Assembly: GCF_034190915.1 (NCBI RefSeq)
Contig: NW_026947543.1
Location: forward strand, 1,302,001-1,366,000
Direction: 5' to 3'
Origin: Cavia porcellus
Lineage: Eukaryota > Chordata > Mammalia > Rodentia > Caviidae
Length of the DNA: 64,000 nucleotides
In this document: positions 47,890 through 60,718 of the stretch, in pieces
Position numbering within the stretch: the first letter of the stretch is position 1
How the letters are laid out: each line of letters starts with the position of its first letter
Notes under the pieces: model-generated
What the model was told of the DNA's origin: nothing
The model's database searches: none
Seen by the model: only the letters and a program-made list of their open reading frames with translations
Translations under genes and position numbers: made by a program

Positions 47890-48455
47890 TACATAAGATG
47901 CTGTTTCCAAAAAGAGGACAACATTAAACTAGACACACTTGGTCTAGGTCCCTGGGTTCACTACATGAGTTGTGGAGTCTAATTATTCCATGCCATGAGA
48001 AAATACCTGGGATTTTTAGTGAAAGGGGCATTTGCATCCCTTTTCTAAGGGTTTCCCTTTCACCATGTTACAGTTGAATTCTGGGAAAACCTGCTGGTGT
48101 TAAGATATTGAGCTAGTACCTCATGTTTAGTGTTCAGGGTTATGCTGGAATGGCTGCAGACCTCCTTGAAATAGCGATTGCAGACAAGTGAACCCCGAGG
48201 AAGCTGGATAGTTGAAGCAGGCACTCCAAATATTCATGCACTGCAAGGATTAACTTTCATTTTGGGTCTCATCTTCTGGTTGCTGGCTTTTAGTGCTAAC
48301 TGATACGCCCATGCTGGCAGTAATCCAGCAGAGACTGCATGTATGGTTTGCAGGTTTGCTTCCCAAGCCACCAGAAACTTGGCAGAACCCAAATCATTGT
48401 GGCATTTTCTTTCCTCCCTTGAAACTTTTGGCTTTCTAAGTTTGATAATTGAATA

Positions 48456-49178
48456 GACTGGGCTAGTCACCTTTGGACCCCATATTCCACAAACAGAGCT
48501 AAAGACAGAGCCAATTACTTCCCTCCACTTGTCAAAATATGTCAAATTTGCTTGATCACCACAACTTCAAAGAAAATTCTGAGGCAACTTAGAGAGGTGA
48601 ATCAAATACTGCATGATTGGAATGGCTGTGGTTGTATGAGGTGGAAAGCTGCAGAGTTGGGATGAAACTGTTCACAGAAATCCACAGGCTTGTGGTTGCC
48701 AGGCAACCACACTGGGCTGAGATTGGCTGAACATCCCTGTGAGGTGGATTTTAGGCTCTAGGTTTGAAAATTTAAAAGACTGGGATAGTCAAGTTTGGAA
48801 CCCATAGACCTCAGACATACCAAAAGGTTTTCCAATTACTTCCCTCCACTTCTCAAAATGTGTCAAATTTTCTTGATCACTACAACTGTAAAAAAAATTT
48901 TGAGGCAACATAGAGAGGCTAATCAAATACTGCATGATTGGAATGGCTGTGGTTGTATGAGGTGGAAAGCTGCAGATTTGGGCTGAAACATTTCCCAGAA
49001 ATCCACAAGCTTGTGGTTGCCAGGCAACCACAATGGGCTGTGATTGGCTGAGCACCATTGTGAGATGGACTTTAGGCTCTAGGATACAAGTGTGCAGTAG
49101 GAGACCTGAGTCACAATGCTGGGCGTTGCCATGGAGACCTCAGTGGCACAGAGGACCTTGTAGGGCAAGATTTAAATA
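48456..49178 (+). promoter_or_regulatory. Candidate promoter, unit 13
   Basis: X-box A 48695-48707, B 49016-49028, TGAGTCA 49107, third site GTTGCC 49125-49138, TATA-like 49170-49178. It looks the same as unit 12 throughout. Confidence 0.4.
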
Positions 49179-51619
49179 GGATGAATATTCTTGGCCTGGT
49201 ATGCCACAATATTCTCTCTGAAGGCTTCACTGCTCAGAATTTGTGGATGGAAATGCTTGCCAATCTACACATTGATGTACTTTCAATGGGATATTAAATA
49301 TGCCAGGGCCTGGCAGATGACCTCTGCCATGTCCTATCCTTGAGCATACGCTTTTCCCTTGTCATGTCAGTCATTTGGCTGAGTCCTGTTCCCTAAGCTA
49401 TTCAGTCAAGACTTATTGGCATCATTCACCTGCAGTATAAGAGCTTTCTGTGAAATTTCTCAGCAGAAATCCTCTGCAAGCACATAGCTTTGGATATGAG
49501 AGACAGTGCTGGAAGTTGAATTTCAAGGGCAGATATTTGAAAACAATGAAACAAGCCCCGAATAAGATCTTTACATGTTTCCCAGATGAATATGTTTGGA
49601 AATACGGGCGAAGATGGAGATCAAGACTGAGAAGAGTACACACACATTTCAAGGTACAAAAACCAGGGAAAAACATGGGCAAGCAAGAGAGCTGGTTAAT
49701 CTGATGTAAAAATCTTTGAGGATGAAAGGAAAATTATATTCTCATGATGATATAATCAGGCTGTAGAAGTGAAGTTCTCATGTGGGTTGTCCTATGTGTG
49801 GCCTTCTGCATTGGGCAGGGGATGCAGGACAGTAGATCTTCAAATAAATCTGGTGGAACACAAAATACTGAAAAAAAATTCAGCCAAAATCCTGTGTATT
49901 CCTTAGCTTTGAGAACATATATGAATATTGTACGAAGTTTCAAAAGAGGAAGTGTCTATTGGGTCATGGTTTCAACAATGAAATGGTCACTTCACATAAC
50001 ATTTTGAATTTTGCTTTCACAGTTGCTCATGTACCGGGCCTGAGTAAAGCAGAATGCAGAGTAAGCCTCATCAATTGTTGTGCATTCCATAAGTGGTTTT
50101 AAAACCAGTGAAACAATTTGGACTTAGTGTTTGTATTTAATTGGTTGATTGGTTTTTCAAATTGTTTGTTTTACTATTTTTAACTTTCTGAGTCAGGGAA
50201 GCCCTCACTCATAGTGATTTCGACCTCTCCAAAAGCTCTGAAGTTATTCATGTAACAGCTATTACATGCTATAAGTTTCTCCTATTAAAACTTGAAAGAC
50301 TAACAGACTCTGCTACTTTTCATCTAAATTCAGTGTTGGGTTAACTTCAGTGTTGGACCTTTTACAAGTCCTTTGAAATGTGTCCTCCTCTAGTCACTGG
50401 TCGTGCTGGAATTTACTTTCTCGTGAAGACAGGACTTGAGCAAATTGACACAAGTCCAGTTTGCCACTACTCTGGACACCTGGTTAAATATCGAGTTCCC
50501 TAAATGGTGTGTGCTTTACTTTGATCTCTGCTCACACTTTGCTCATCCAGTTAGAACCACAGGGCTCCAGGCCATAGCGTTCCAGGCCTAAACAAGAAAA
50601 TTTCCATTCCGTTTTGGGAGTTCATTCGTCTCTCATAATTACTTTTTCCACAAATGTGTGCTTCAGGAGAGGCCCTGTCCAAATGTGGAGAAGCCCATTT
50701 TCGTTCACTCACTTTCAGACTTTCTAAGATTTTCAGTTACTAGAGGTTTGCCCAGACTTGCCATTGTCAAGGGACAGTGTACTTCACTTGAAGTTGTGCA
50801 GTATTACTTCATGTGTCTCCGTGGAAATTCCACCAAAGGGAAACTCTTGCTGTAGTCATCTCCAAGTGTTTCTGCGTAATAAAATATAACTAACAAAGGA
50901 TGTGGTTTCAAGCAGAATGAGGAAAGGAGGGATCATCTTTATTTCAGTGCAGGTTGACCTTTCAAAGAAACAGTAATTCCTATCAAATAGGAGGTAAAAT
51001 CTTTTGTAAAGAGACATGGACATGACACGCTCCACTTTATGTCACTTTTTTTAAAACGCCAAGGGCATTTGAGAAATTCTTGGCTGCTGAATTGTCCCTT
51101 TTTGCAAATTTCTCTTAGGTAAGACACTCCAGCTTCTTCAAACCATGGTACAGTTCCTTCCATGTAAAAAACCAAAGCAAAAAACAAAATAAATTAAAAC
51201 AAAACCCATCAAATTACATTTGAGAGCACACAATTGCTCAGCAGGCCCACTATTCAAGAAGCTAGAGGTACAGAATCCTCAGCCTTCAGCCCATGGCCTG
51301 AAGTTTTGTCTCTATCATGGCCCCTCAATTCCCTGGCATGTCCACATTAACTCATGAATCTTTACTCATTTCCTCTTCAAATGCACAGGATCCAATATAT
51401 TTGAACCCTGTTCACCTGGGCTGTAATCATCCAAGGACACACCAGAGGAAGGGCAGCCAATCCCTTGCCTGGGGCCTTGGAGCTTATCACAATAGAAATG
51501 GACACCTGAACAAGGGGAGCCAAAACAAAGAGAGGCATATTCCTAAAGCCTGAAGCACAGAAGCTACCTATAGACCAGTAGTGGGATTTCACAAATTATG
51601 TAAGAATCTCTGTGCACAT

Positions 51620-51737
51620 GCTTGGCGTGGTCCCTCATGCCTATAATCCCAGCAATCTGGGGGCTGAGGTGGATGGATCCTTGGGAGTTCCAGTCCATCT
51701 TGGGCTACGAATTTATCTCAAGGCCTCTTTCAACAAC
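51620..51737 (+). repeat. B1/proto-B1-like SINE, unit 14
   Basis: Same insertion. CTTGGCGTGGTCCC is private and creates a CpG at the SINE start. Confidence 0.75.
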
Positions 51738-52303
51738 TACATAAGATGCTGTTTCCAAAAAGAGGACAACATTAAACTAGACACACTTGGTCTAGGTCCC
51801 TGGGTTCACTACATGAGTTGTGGAGTCTAATTATTCCATGCCATGAGAAAATACCTGGGATTTTTAGTGAAAGGGGCATTTGCATCCCTTTTCTAAGGGT
51901 TTCCCTTTCACTATGTTACAGTTGAATTCTGGGAAAACCTGCTGGTGATAAGGTATTGAGCTAGTACCTCATGTTTAGTGTTCAGGGTTATGCTGGAATG
52001 GCTGCAGACCTCCTTGAAATAGCGATTGCAGACAAGTGAACCCCGAGGAAGCTGGATAGTTGAAGCAGGCACTCCAAATATTCATGCACTGCAAGGATTC
52101 ACTTTCATTTTGGGTCTCATCTTCTGGTTGCTGGCTTTTAGTGCTAACTGATACTACCATGCTGGCAGTAATCCAGCAGAGACTGCATGTATGGTTTGCA
52201 GGTTTGCTTCCCAAGCCACCAGAAAATTAGCAGAACCCAAATCATTGTGGCATTTTCTTTCCTCCCTTGAAACTTTTGGCTTTCTAAGTTTGATAAATGA
52301 ATA

Positions 52304-53026
52304 GACTGGGCTAGTCATCTTTGGACCCCATATACCACAAACAGTGCTAAAGACAGAGCCAATTACTTCCCTCCACTTGTCAAAATATGTCAAATTTGCT
52401 TGATCACCACAACTTCAAAGAAAATTCTGAGGCAACTTAGAGAGGTGAATCAAATACTGCATGATTGGAATGGCTGTGGTTGTATGAGGTGGAAAGCTGC
52501 AGAGTTGGGGTGAAACTGTTCACAGAAATCCACAGGCTTGTGGTTGCCAGGCAACCACACTGGGCTGAGATTGGCTGAATATCCCTGTGAGGTGGATTTT
52601 AGGCTCTAGGTTTGAAAATTTAAAAGACTGGGATAGTCAAGTTTGGAACCCATAGACCTCAGACATACCAAAAGGTTTTCCAATTACTTCCCTCCACTTC
52701 TCAAAATATGTCAAATTTTCTTGATCACTACAATTGTAAAAAAAATTCTGAGGCAACATAGAGAGGCTAATCAAATACTGCATGATTGGAATGGCTGTGG
52801 TTGTATGAGGTGGAAAGCTGCAGAGTTGGGCTGAAACAGTTCACAGAAATCCACAAGCTTGTGGTTGCCAGGCAACCACAATGGGCTGTGATTGGCTGAG
52901 CACCATTGTGAGCTGGACTTTAGGCTCTAGGATACAAGTGTGCAGTAGGAGACCTGAGTCACAATGCTGGGCGTTGCCATGGAGACCTCAGTGGCACAGA
53001 GGACCTTGTAGGGCAAGATTTAAATA
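52304..53026 (+). promoter_or_regulatory. Candidate promoter, unit 14
   Basis: X-box A 52543-52555, B 52864-52876, TGAGTCA 52955, third site GTTGCC 52973-52986, TATA-like 53018-53026. GGCTGAATATCC follows the module A CCAAT. Confidence 0.4.
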
Positions 53027-55466
53027 GGATGAATATTCTTGGCCTGGTATGCCACAATATTCTCTCTGAAGGCTTCACCACTCAGAATTTGTGGATGGAA
53101 ATGCTTGCCAATCTACACATTGATGTACTTTCAATGGGATATTAAATATGCCAGGGCCTGGCAGATGACCTCTTCAATGTCCTATCCTTGAGCATACGCT
53201 TTTCCCTTGTCATGTCAGTCATTTGGCTGAGTCCTGTTCCCTAAGCTATTCAGTCAAGACTTATTGGCATCATTCACCTGCAGTAAAAGAGCTTTCTGTG
53301 AAATTTCTCAGCAGAAATCCTCTGCAAGCACATAGCTTTGGATATGAGAGACAGTGGTGGAAGTTGAATTTCAAGGGCAGATATTTGAAAACAATGAAAC
53401 AAGCCCCGAATAAGATCTTTACATGTTTCCCAGATGAATATGTTTGGAAATATGGGGGAAGATGGAGATCAAGGCTGGGAAGAGTGCACACCCATTTCAA
53501 GGTACAAAAACCAGGGAAAAACATGGGCAAGCAAGAGAGCTGGTTAATCTGATGTAAAAATCTTTGAGGATGAAAGGAAAATTATATTCTCATGATGATA
53601 TAATCAGGCTGTAGAAGTGAAGTTCTCATGTGGGTTGTCCTATGTGTGGCCTTCTGCATTGGGCAGTGGATGCAGGACAGTAGATCTTCAAATAAATCTG
53701 GTGGAACACAAAATACTGAAAAAAAATTCAGCCTAAATCCTGTGTATTCCTTAACTTTGAGAACATATATGAATATTGTACGAAGTTTCAAAAGAGAAAA
53801 TGTCTATTGGGTCATGGTTTCAACAATGAAATGGTCACTTCACATAACATTTTGAATTTTGCTTTCACAGTTGCTCATGTACCGGGCCTGAGTAAAGCAG
53901 AATGCAGAGTAAGCCTCATCAATAGTTGTGCATTCCATAAGTGGTTTTAAAACCAGTGAAACCCTTTGGACTTAATGTTTGTATTTAATTGGTTGATTGG
54001 TTTTGCAAATTGTTTGTTTTACTATTTTTAACTTTGTGAGTCAGGGAAGCCCTCACTCATAGTGATTTCGACCTCTCCAAAAGCTCTGAAGTTATTCATG
54101 TAACAGCTATTACATGCTATAAGTTTCTCCTATTAAAACTTGAAAGACTAACAGACTCTGCTACTTTTCATCTAAATTCAGTGTTGGGCTAACTTCAGTG
54201 TTGGACCTTTTACAAGTCCTTTGAAATGTGTCCTCCTCTAGTCACTGGTCGTGCTGGAATTTACTTTCTCGTGAAGACAGGATTTGAGCAAATTGACACA
54301 AGTCCAGTTTGCCACTACTCTGGACACCTGGTTAAATATCGAGTTCCCTAAATGGTGTGTGTTTTACTTTGATCTCTGCTCACACTTTGCTCATCCAGTT
54401 AGAACCACAGGGCTCCAGGCCATAGCGTTCCTGGCCTAAACAAGAAAATTTCCATTTCATTTTGGGAGTTCATTCGTCTCTCATAATTACTTTTTCCACA
54501 AATGTGTGCTTCAGGAGAGGCCCTGTCCAAATGTGGAGAAGCCCATTTTCATTCACTCACTTTCAGACTTTCTAAGATTTTCAGTTACTAGAGGTTTGCC
54601 CAGACTTGCCATTGTCAAGGGACAGTGTACTTCACTTGAAGTTGTGCAGTATTACTTCATGTGTCTCCGTGGAAATTCCACCAATGGGAAACTCTTGCTG
54701 TAGTCATCTCCAAGTGTTTCTGCGTAAGAAAATACAACTAACAAAGGATGTGGTTTCAAGCAGAATGAGGAAAGGAGGGATCATCTTTATTTCAGTGCAG
54801 GTTGACCTTTCAAAGAAACAGTAATTCCTATCAAATAGGAGGTAAAATCTTTTGTAAAGAGACATGGACATGATACGCTCCACTTTATGTCACTTTTTTT
54901 AAAACGCCAAGGGCATTTGAGAAATTCTTGGCTGCTGAATTGTCCCTTTTTGCAATTTTCTCTTAGGTAAGACACTCCAGCTTCTTCAAACCATGGTACA
55001 GTTCCTTCCATGTAAAAAACCAAAGCAAAAAACAAAATAAATTAAAACAAAACCCATCAAATTACATTTGAGAACACACAATAGCTCAGTAGGCCCACTA
55101 TTCAAGAAGCTACACTACAAAATCCTCAGCCTTCAGCCCATGGCCTGAAGTTTTGTCTCTATCATGGCCCCTCAATTCCCTGGCATGTCCACATTAACTC
55201 ATGAATCTTTACTCATTTCCTCTTCAAATGCACAGGATCCAATATATTTGAACCCTGTTCACCTGGGCTGTAATCATCCAAGGACACACCAGAGGAAGGG
55301 CAGCCACTCCCTTGCCTGGGGCCTTGGAGCTTATCACAATAGAAATGGACACCTGAACAAGGGGAGCCAAAACAAAGAAAGGCATATTCCTAAAGCCTGA
55401 AGCACAGAAGCTACCTATAGACCAGTAGTGGGATTTCACAAATTATGTAAGAATCTCTGTGCACAT

Positions 55467-55584
55467 GCTTGGCATGGTCCCTCATGCCTATAAAACCAGC
55501 AATCTGGGGGCTGAGGTGGATGGATCCTTGGGAGTTCCAGTCCATCTTGGGCTACGAATTTATCTCAAGGCCTCTTTCAACAAC
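55467..55584 (+). repeat. B1/proto-B1-like SINE, unit 15
   Basis: Same insertion. CCTATAAAACCAGC replaces CCTATAATCCCAGC, shared only with unit 17. Confidence 0.75.
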
Positions 55585-56150
55585 TACATAAGATGCTGTT
55601 TCCAAAAAGAGGACAACATTAAACTAGACACACTTGGTCTAGGTCCCTGGGTTCATTACATGAGTTGTGGAGTCTAATTATTCCATGCCATGAGAAAATA
55701 CCTGGGTTTTTTAGTGAAAGGGGCATTTGCATCCCTTTTCTAAGGGTTTCCCTTTCACTATGTTACAGTTGAATTCTGGGAAAACCTGCTCGTGATAAGG
55801 TATTGAGCTAGTACCTCATGTTTAGTGTTCAGGGTTATGCTGGAATGGCTGCAGACCTCCTTGAAATAGCGATTGCAGACAAGTGAACCCCGAGGAAGCT
55901 GGATAGTTGAAGCAGGCACTCCAAATATTCATGCACTGCAAGGATTCACTTTCATTTTGGGTCTCATCTTCTGGTTGCTGGCTTTTAGTGCTAACTGATA
56001 CTACCATGCTGGCAGTAATCCAGCAGAGACTGCATTTATGGTTTGCAGGTTTGCTTCCCAAGCCACCAGAAAATTAGCAGAACCCAAATCATTGTGGCAT
56101 TTTCTTTCCTCCCTTGAAACTTTTGGCTTTCTAAGTTTGATAATTGAATA

Positions 56151-56873
56151 GACTGGGCTAGTCATCTTTGGACCCCATATACCACAAACAGTGCTAAAGA
56201 CAGAGCCAATTACTTCCCTCCACTTGTCAAAATATGTCAAATTTGCTTGATCACCACAACTTCAAAGAAAATTCTGAGGCAACTTAGAGAGGTGAATCAA
56301 ATACTGCATGATTGGAATGGCTGTGGTTGTATGAGGTGGAAAGCTGCAGAGTTGGGGTGAAACTGTTCACAGAAATCCACAGGCTTGTGGTTGCCAGGCA
56401 ACCACACTGGGCTGAGATTGGCTGAACATCCCTGTGAGGTGGATTTTAGGCTCTAGGTTTGAAAATTTAAAAGACTGGAATAGTCAAGTTTGGAACCCAT
56501 AGACTTCAGACATACCAAAAGGTTTTCCAATTACTTCCCTCCACTTCTCAAAATATGTCAAATTTTCTTGATCACTACAACTGTAAAAAAAATTCTGAGG
56601 CAACATAGAGAGGCTAATCAAATACTGCATGATTGGAATGGCTGTGGTTGTATGAGGTGGAAAGCTGCAGAGTTGGGCTGAAACAGTTCACAGAAATCCA
56701 CAAGCTTGTGGTTGCCAGGCAACCACAATGGGCTGTGATTGGCTGAGCACCATTGTGAGCTGGACTTTAGGCTCTAGGATACAAGTGTGCAGTAGGAGAC
56801 CTGAGTCACAATGCTGGGCGTTGCCATGGAGACCTCAGTGGCACAGAGGACCTTGTAGGGCAAGATTTAAATA
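56151..56873 (+). promoter_or_regulatory. Candidate promoter, unit 15
   Basis: X-box A 56390-56402, B 56711-56723, TGAGTCA 56802, third site GTTGCC 56820-56833, TATA-like 56865-56873. ACAGTGCTAAAG in module A is shared with units 14 and 17. Confidence 0.4.
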
Positions 56874-59314
56874 GGATGAATATTCTTGGCCTGGTATGCC
56901 CCAATATTCTCTCTGAAGGCTTCACCACTCAGAATTTGTGGATGGAAATGCTTGCCAATCTACACATTGATGTACTTTCAATGGGATATTAAATATGCCA
57001 GGGCCTGGCAGATGACCTCTTCCATGTCCTATCCTTGAGCATACGCTTTTCCCTTGTCATGTCAGTCATTTGGCTGAGTCCTGTTCCCTAAGCTATTCAG
57101 TCAAGACTTATTGGCATCATTCACCTGCAGTAAAAGAGCTTTCTGTGAAATTTCTCAGCAGAAATCCTCTGCAAGCACATAGCTTTGGATATGAGAGACA
57201 GTGGTGGAAGTTGAATTTCAAGGGCAGATATTTGAAAACAATGAAACAAGCCCCGAATAAGATCTTTACATGTTTCCCAGATGAATATGTTTGGAAATAT
57301 GGGGGAAGATGGAGATCAAGGCTGGGAAGAGTGCACACCCATTTCAAGGTACAAAAACCAGGGAAAAACATGGGCAAGCAAGAGAGCTGGTTAATCTGAT
57401 GTAAAAATCTTTGAGGATGAAAGGAAAATTATATTCTCATGATGATATAATCAGGCTGTAGAAGTGAAGTTCTCATGTGGGTTGTCCTATGTGTGGCCTT
57501 CTGCATTGGGCAGTGGATGCAGGACAGTAGATCTTCAAATAAATCTGGTGGAACACAAAATACTGAAAAAAAATTCAGCCTAAATCCCGTGTATTCCTTA
57601 GCTTTGAGAACATATATGAATACTGTACGAAGTTTCAAAAGAGAAAATGTCTATTGGGTCATGGTTTCAACAATGAAATGGTCACTTCACATAACATTTT
57701 GAATTTTGCTTTCACAGTTGCTCATGTACCGGGCCTGAGTAAAGCAGAATGCAGAGTAAGCCTCATCAATAGTTGTGCATTCCATAAGTGGTTTTAAAAC
57801 CAGTGAAACCCTTTGGACTTAGTGTTTGTATTTAATTGGTTGATTGGTTTTTCAAATTGTTTGTTTTACTATTTTTAACTTTGTGAGTCAGGGAAGCCCT
57901 CACTCATAGTGATTTCGACCTCTCCAAAAGCTCTGAAGTTATTCATGTAACAGCTATTACATGCTATAAGTTTCTCCTATTAAAACTTGAAAGACTAACA
58001 GACTCTGCTACTTTTCATCTAAATTCAGTGTTGGGCTAACTTCAGTGTTGGACCTTTTACAAGTCCTTTGAAATGTGTCCTCCTCTAGTCACTGGTCGTG
58101 CTGGAATTTACTTTCTCGTGAAGACAGGATTTGAGCAAATTGACACAAGTCCAGTTTGCCACTACTCTGGACACCTGGTTAAATATCGAGTTCCCTAAAT
58201 GGTGTGTGTTTTACTTTGATCTCTGCTCACACTTTGCTCATCCAGTTAGAACCACAGGGCTCCAGGCCATAGCGTTCCAGGCCTAAACAAGAAAATTTCC
58301 ATTCCGTTTTGGGAGTTCATTCATCTCTCATAATTACTTTTTCCACAAATGTGTGCTTCAGGAGAGGCCCTGTCCAAATGTGGAGAAGCCCATTTTCATT
58401 CACTCACTTTCAGACTTTCTAAGATTTTCAGTTACTAGAGGTTTGCCCAGACTTGCCATTGTCAAGGGACAGTGTACTTCACTTGAAGTTGTGCAGTATT
58501 ACTTCATGTGTCTCCGTGGATATTCCACCAATGGGAAACTCTTGCTGTAGTCATCTCCAAGTGTTTCTGCGTAAGAAAATATAACTAACAAAGGATGTGG
58601 TTTCAAGCAGAATGAGGAAAGGAGGGATCATCTTTATTTCAGTGCAGGTTGACCTTTCAAAGAAACAGTAATTCCTATCAAATAGGAGGTAAAATCTTTT
58701 GTAAAGAGACATGGACATGACACGCTCCACTTTATGTCACTTTTTTTAAAACGGCAAGGGCATTTGAGAAATTCTTGGCTGCTGAATTGTCCCTTTTTGC
58801 AAATTTCTCTTAGGTAAGACACTCCAGCTTCTTCAAACCATGGTACAGTTCCTTCCATGTAAAAAACCAAAGCAAAAAACAAAATAAATTAAAACAAAAC
58901 CCATCAAATTACATTTGAGAGCACACAATTGCTCAGCAGGCCCACTATTCAAGAAGCTAGACATACAGAATCCTCAGCCTTCAGCCCATGGCCTGAAGTT
59001 TTGTCTCTATCATGGCCCCTCAATTCCCTGGCATGTTCACATTAACTCATGAATCTTTACTCATTTCCTCTTCAAATGCACAGGATCCAATATATTTGAA
59101 CCCTGTTCACCTGGGCTGTAATCATCCAAGGACACACCAGAGGAAGGGCAGCCACTCCCTTGCCTGGGGCCTTGGAGCTTATCACAATAGAAATGGACAC
59201 CTGAACAAGGGGAGCCAAAACAAAGAGAGGCATATTCCTAAAGCCTGAAGCACAGAAGCTACCTATAGACCAGTAGTGGGATTTCACAAATTATGTAAGA
59301 ATCTCTGTGCACAT

Positions 59315-59432
59315 GCTTGGCATGGTCCCTCATGCCTATAATCCCAGCAATCTGGGGGCTGAGGTGGATGGATCCTTGGGAGTTCCAGTCCATCTTGGGC
59401 TACGAATTTATCTCAAGGCCTCTTTAAACAAC
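59315..59432 (+). repeat. B1/proto-B1-like SINE, unit 16
   Basis: Same insertion. CCTCTTTAAACAAC is a private change at the 3' end; the AAAACC mark of units 15 and 17 is absent. Confidence 0.75.
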
Positions 59433-59998
59433 TACATAAGATGCTGTTTCCAAAAAGAGGACAACATTAAACTAGACACACTTGGTCTAGGTCCCTGGGT
59501 TCACTACATGAGTTGTGGAGTCTAATTATTCCATGCCATGAGAAAATACCTGGGATTTTTAGTGAAAGGGGCATTTGCATCCCTTTTCTAAGGGTTTCCC
59601 TTTCACTATGTTACAGTTGAATTCTGGGAAAACCTGCTGGTGATAAGGTATTGAGCTAGTACCTCATGTTTAGTGTTCAGGGTTATGCTGGAATGGCTGC
59701 AGACCTCCTTGAAATAGCGATTGCAGACAAGTGAACCCCGAGGAAGCTGGATAGTTGAAGCAGGCACTCCAAATATTCATGCACTGCAAGGATTCACTTT
59801 CATTTTGGGTCTCATCTTCTGGTTGCTGGCTTTTATTGCTAACTGATACTACCATGCTGGCAGTAATCCAGCAGAGACTGCATGTATGGTTTGCAGGTTT
59901 GCTTCCAAAGCCACCAGAAACTTGGCAGAACCCAAATCATTGTGGCATTTTCTTTCCTCCCTTGAAACTTTTGGCTTTCTAAGTTTGATAATTGAATA

Positions 59999-60718
59999 GA
60001 CTGGGCTAGTCACCTTTGGACCCATATACCACAAACAGAGCTAAAGACAGAGCCAATTACTTCCCTCCACTTGTCAAAATATGTCAAATTTGCTTGATCA
60101 CCACAACTTCAAAGAAAATTCTGAGGCAACTTAGAGAGGTGAATCAAATACTGCATGATTGGAATGGCTGTGGTTGTATGAGGTGGAAAGTTCAGAGTTG
60201 GGCTGAATCTGTTCACAGAAATCCACAGGCTTGTGGTTGCCAGGCAACCACACTGGGCTGAGATTGGCTGAACATCCCTGTGAGGTGGATTTTAGGCTCT
60301 AGGTTTGAAAATTTAAAAGACTGGAATAGTCAAGTTTGGAACCCATAGACCTCAGACATACCAAAATTTTTCCAATTGCTTCCCTCCACTTCTCAAAATA
60401 TGTCAAATTTTCTTGATCACTACAACTGTAAAAAAAATTCTGAGGCAACATAGAGAGGCTAATCAAATACTGCATGATTGGAATGGCTGTGGTTGTATGA
60501 GGTGGAAAGCTGCAGAGTTGGGCTGAAACAGTTCACAGAAATCCACAAGCTTGTGGTTGCCAGGCAACCACAATGGGCTGTGATTGGCTGAGCACCATTG
60601 TGAGCTGGACTTTAGGCTCTAGGATACATGTGTGCAGTAGGAGACCTGAGTCACAATGCTGGGCGTTGCCATGGAGACCTCAGTGGCACAGAGGACCTTG
60701 TAGGGCAAGATTTAAATA
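59999..60718 (+). promoter_or_regulatory. Candidate promoter, unit 16, with three 1-bp deletions
   Basis: X-box A 60236-60248, B 60556-60568, TGAGTCA 60647, third site GTTGCC 60665-60678, TATA-like 60710-60718. The single-base losses near 60022, 60190 and 60366 all fall inside modules A and B but spare the listed sites. Confidence 0.4.

Larger units (their letters stand above)
46183..50030 (+). repeat. Array unit 13 (group II, with a local substitution cluster)
   Basis: The middle and end follow unit 12. The start has GAAACAATTTGG near 46263, shared with unit 14. Between about 49325 and 49510 it carries unit 11-like variants, and six substitutions fall within 49605-49644. Confidence 0.95.
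50031..53878 (+). repeat. Array unit 14 (group II)
   Basis: The first few hundred bases follow unit 13 (GAAACAATTTGG, GGGTTAACTTC). The second half introduces AGAAAATTAGC near 52223 and ACAGTGCTAAAG near 52342, which recur in units 15 and 17 but not 16. At 53284 TAA reads AAA, opening the frame upstream of the 84-codon region. Confidence 0.95.
53879..57725 (+). repeat. Array unit 15 (group II, pairs with unit 17)
   Basis: Length is 3847 bp because of a 1-bp loss near 55112 (GCTACACTACAAAATCC). Marks shared with unit 17 are CTTAATGTTTG near 53971, CCATTTCATTTTG near 54452, ACAATAGCTCAGTAGG near 55078, CCTATAAAACCAGC near 55487 and TGCATTTATGG near 56031. Confidence 0.95.
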
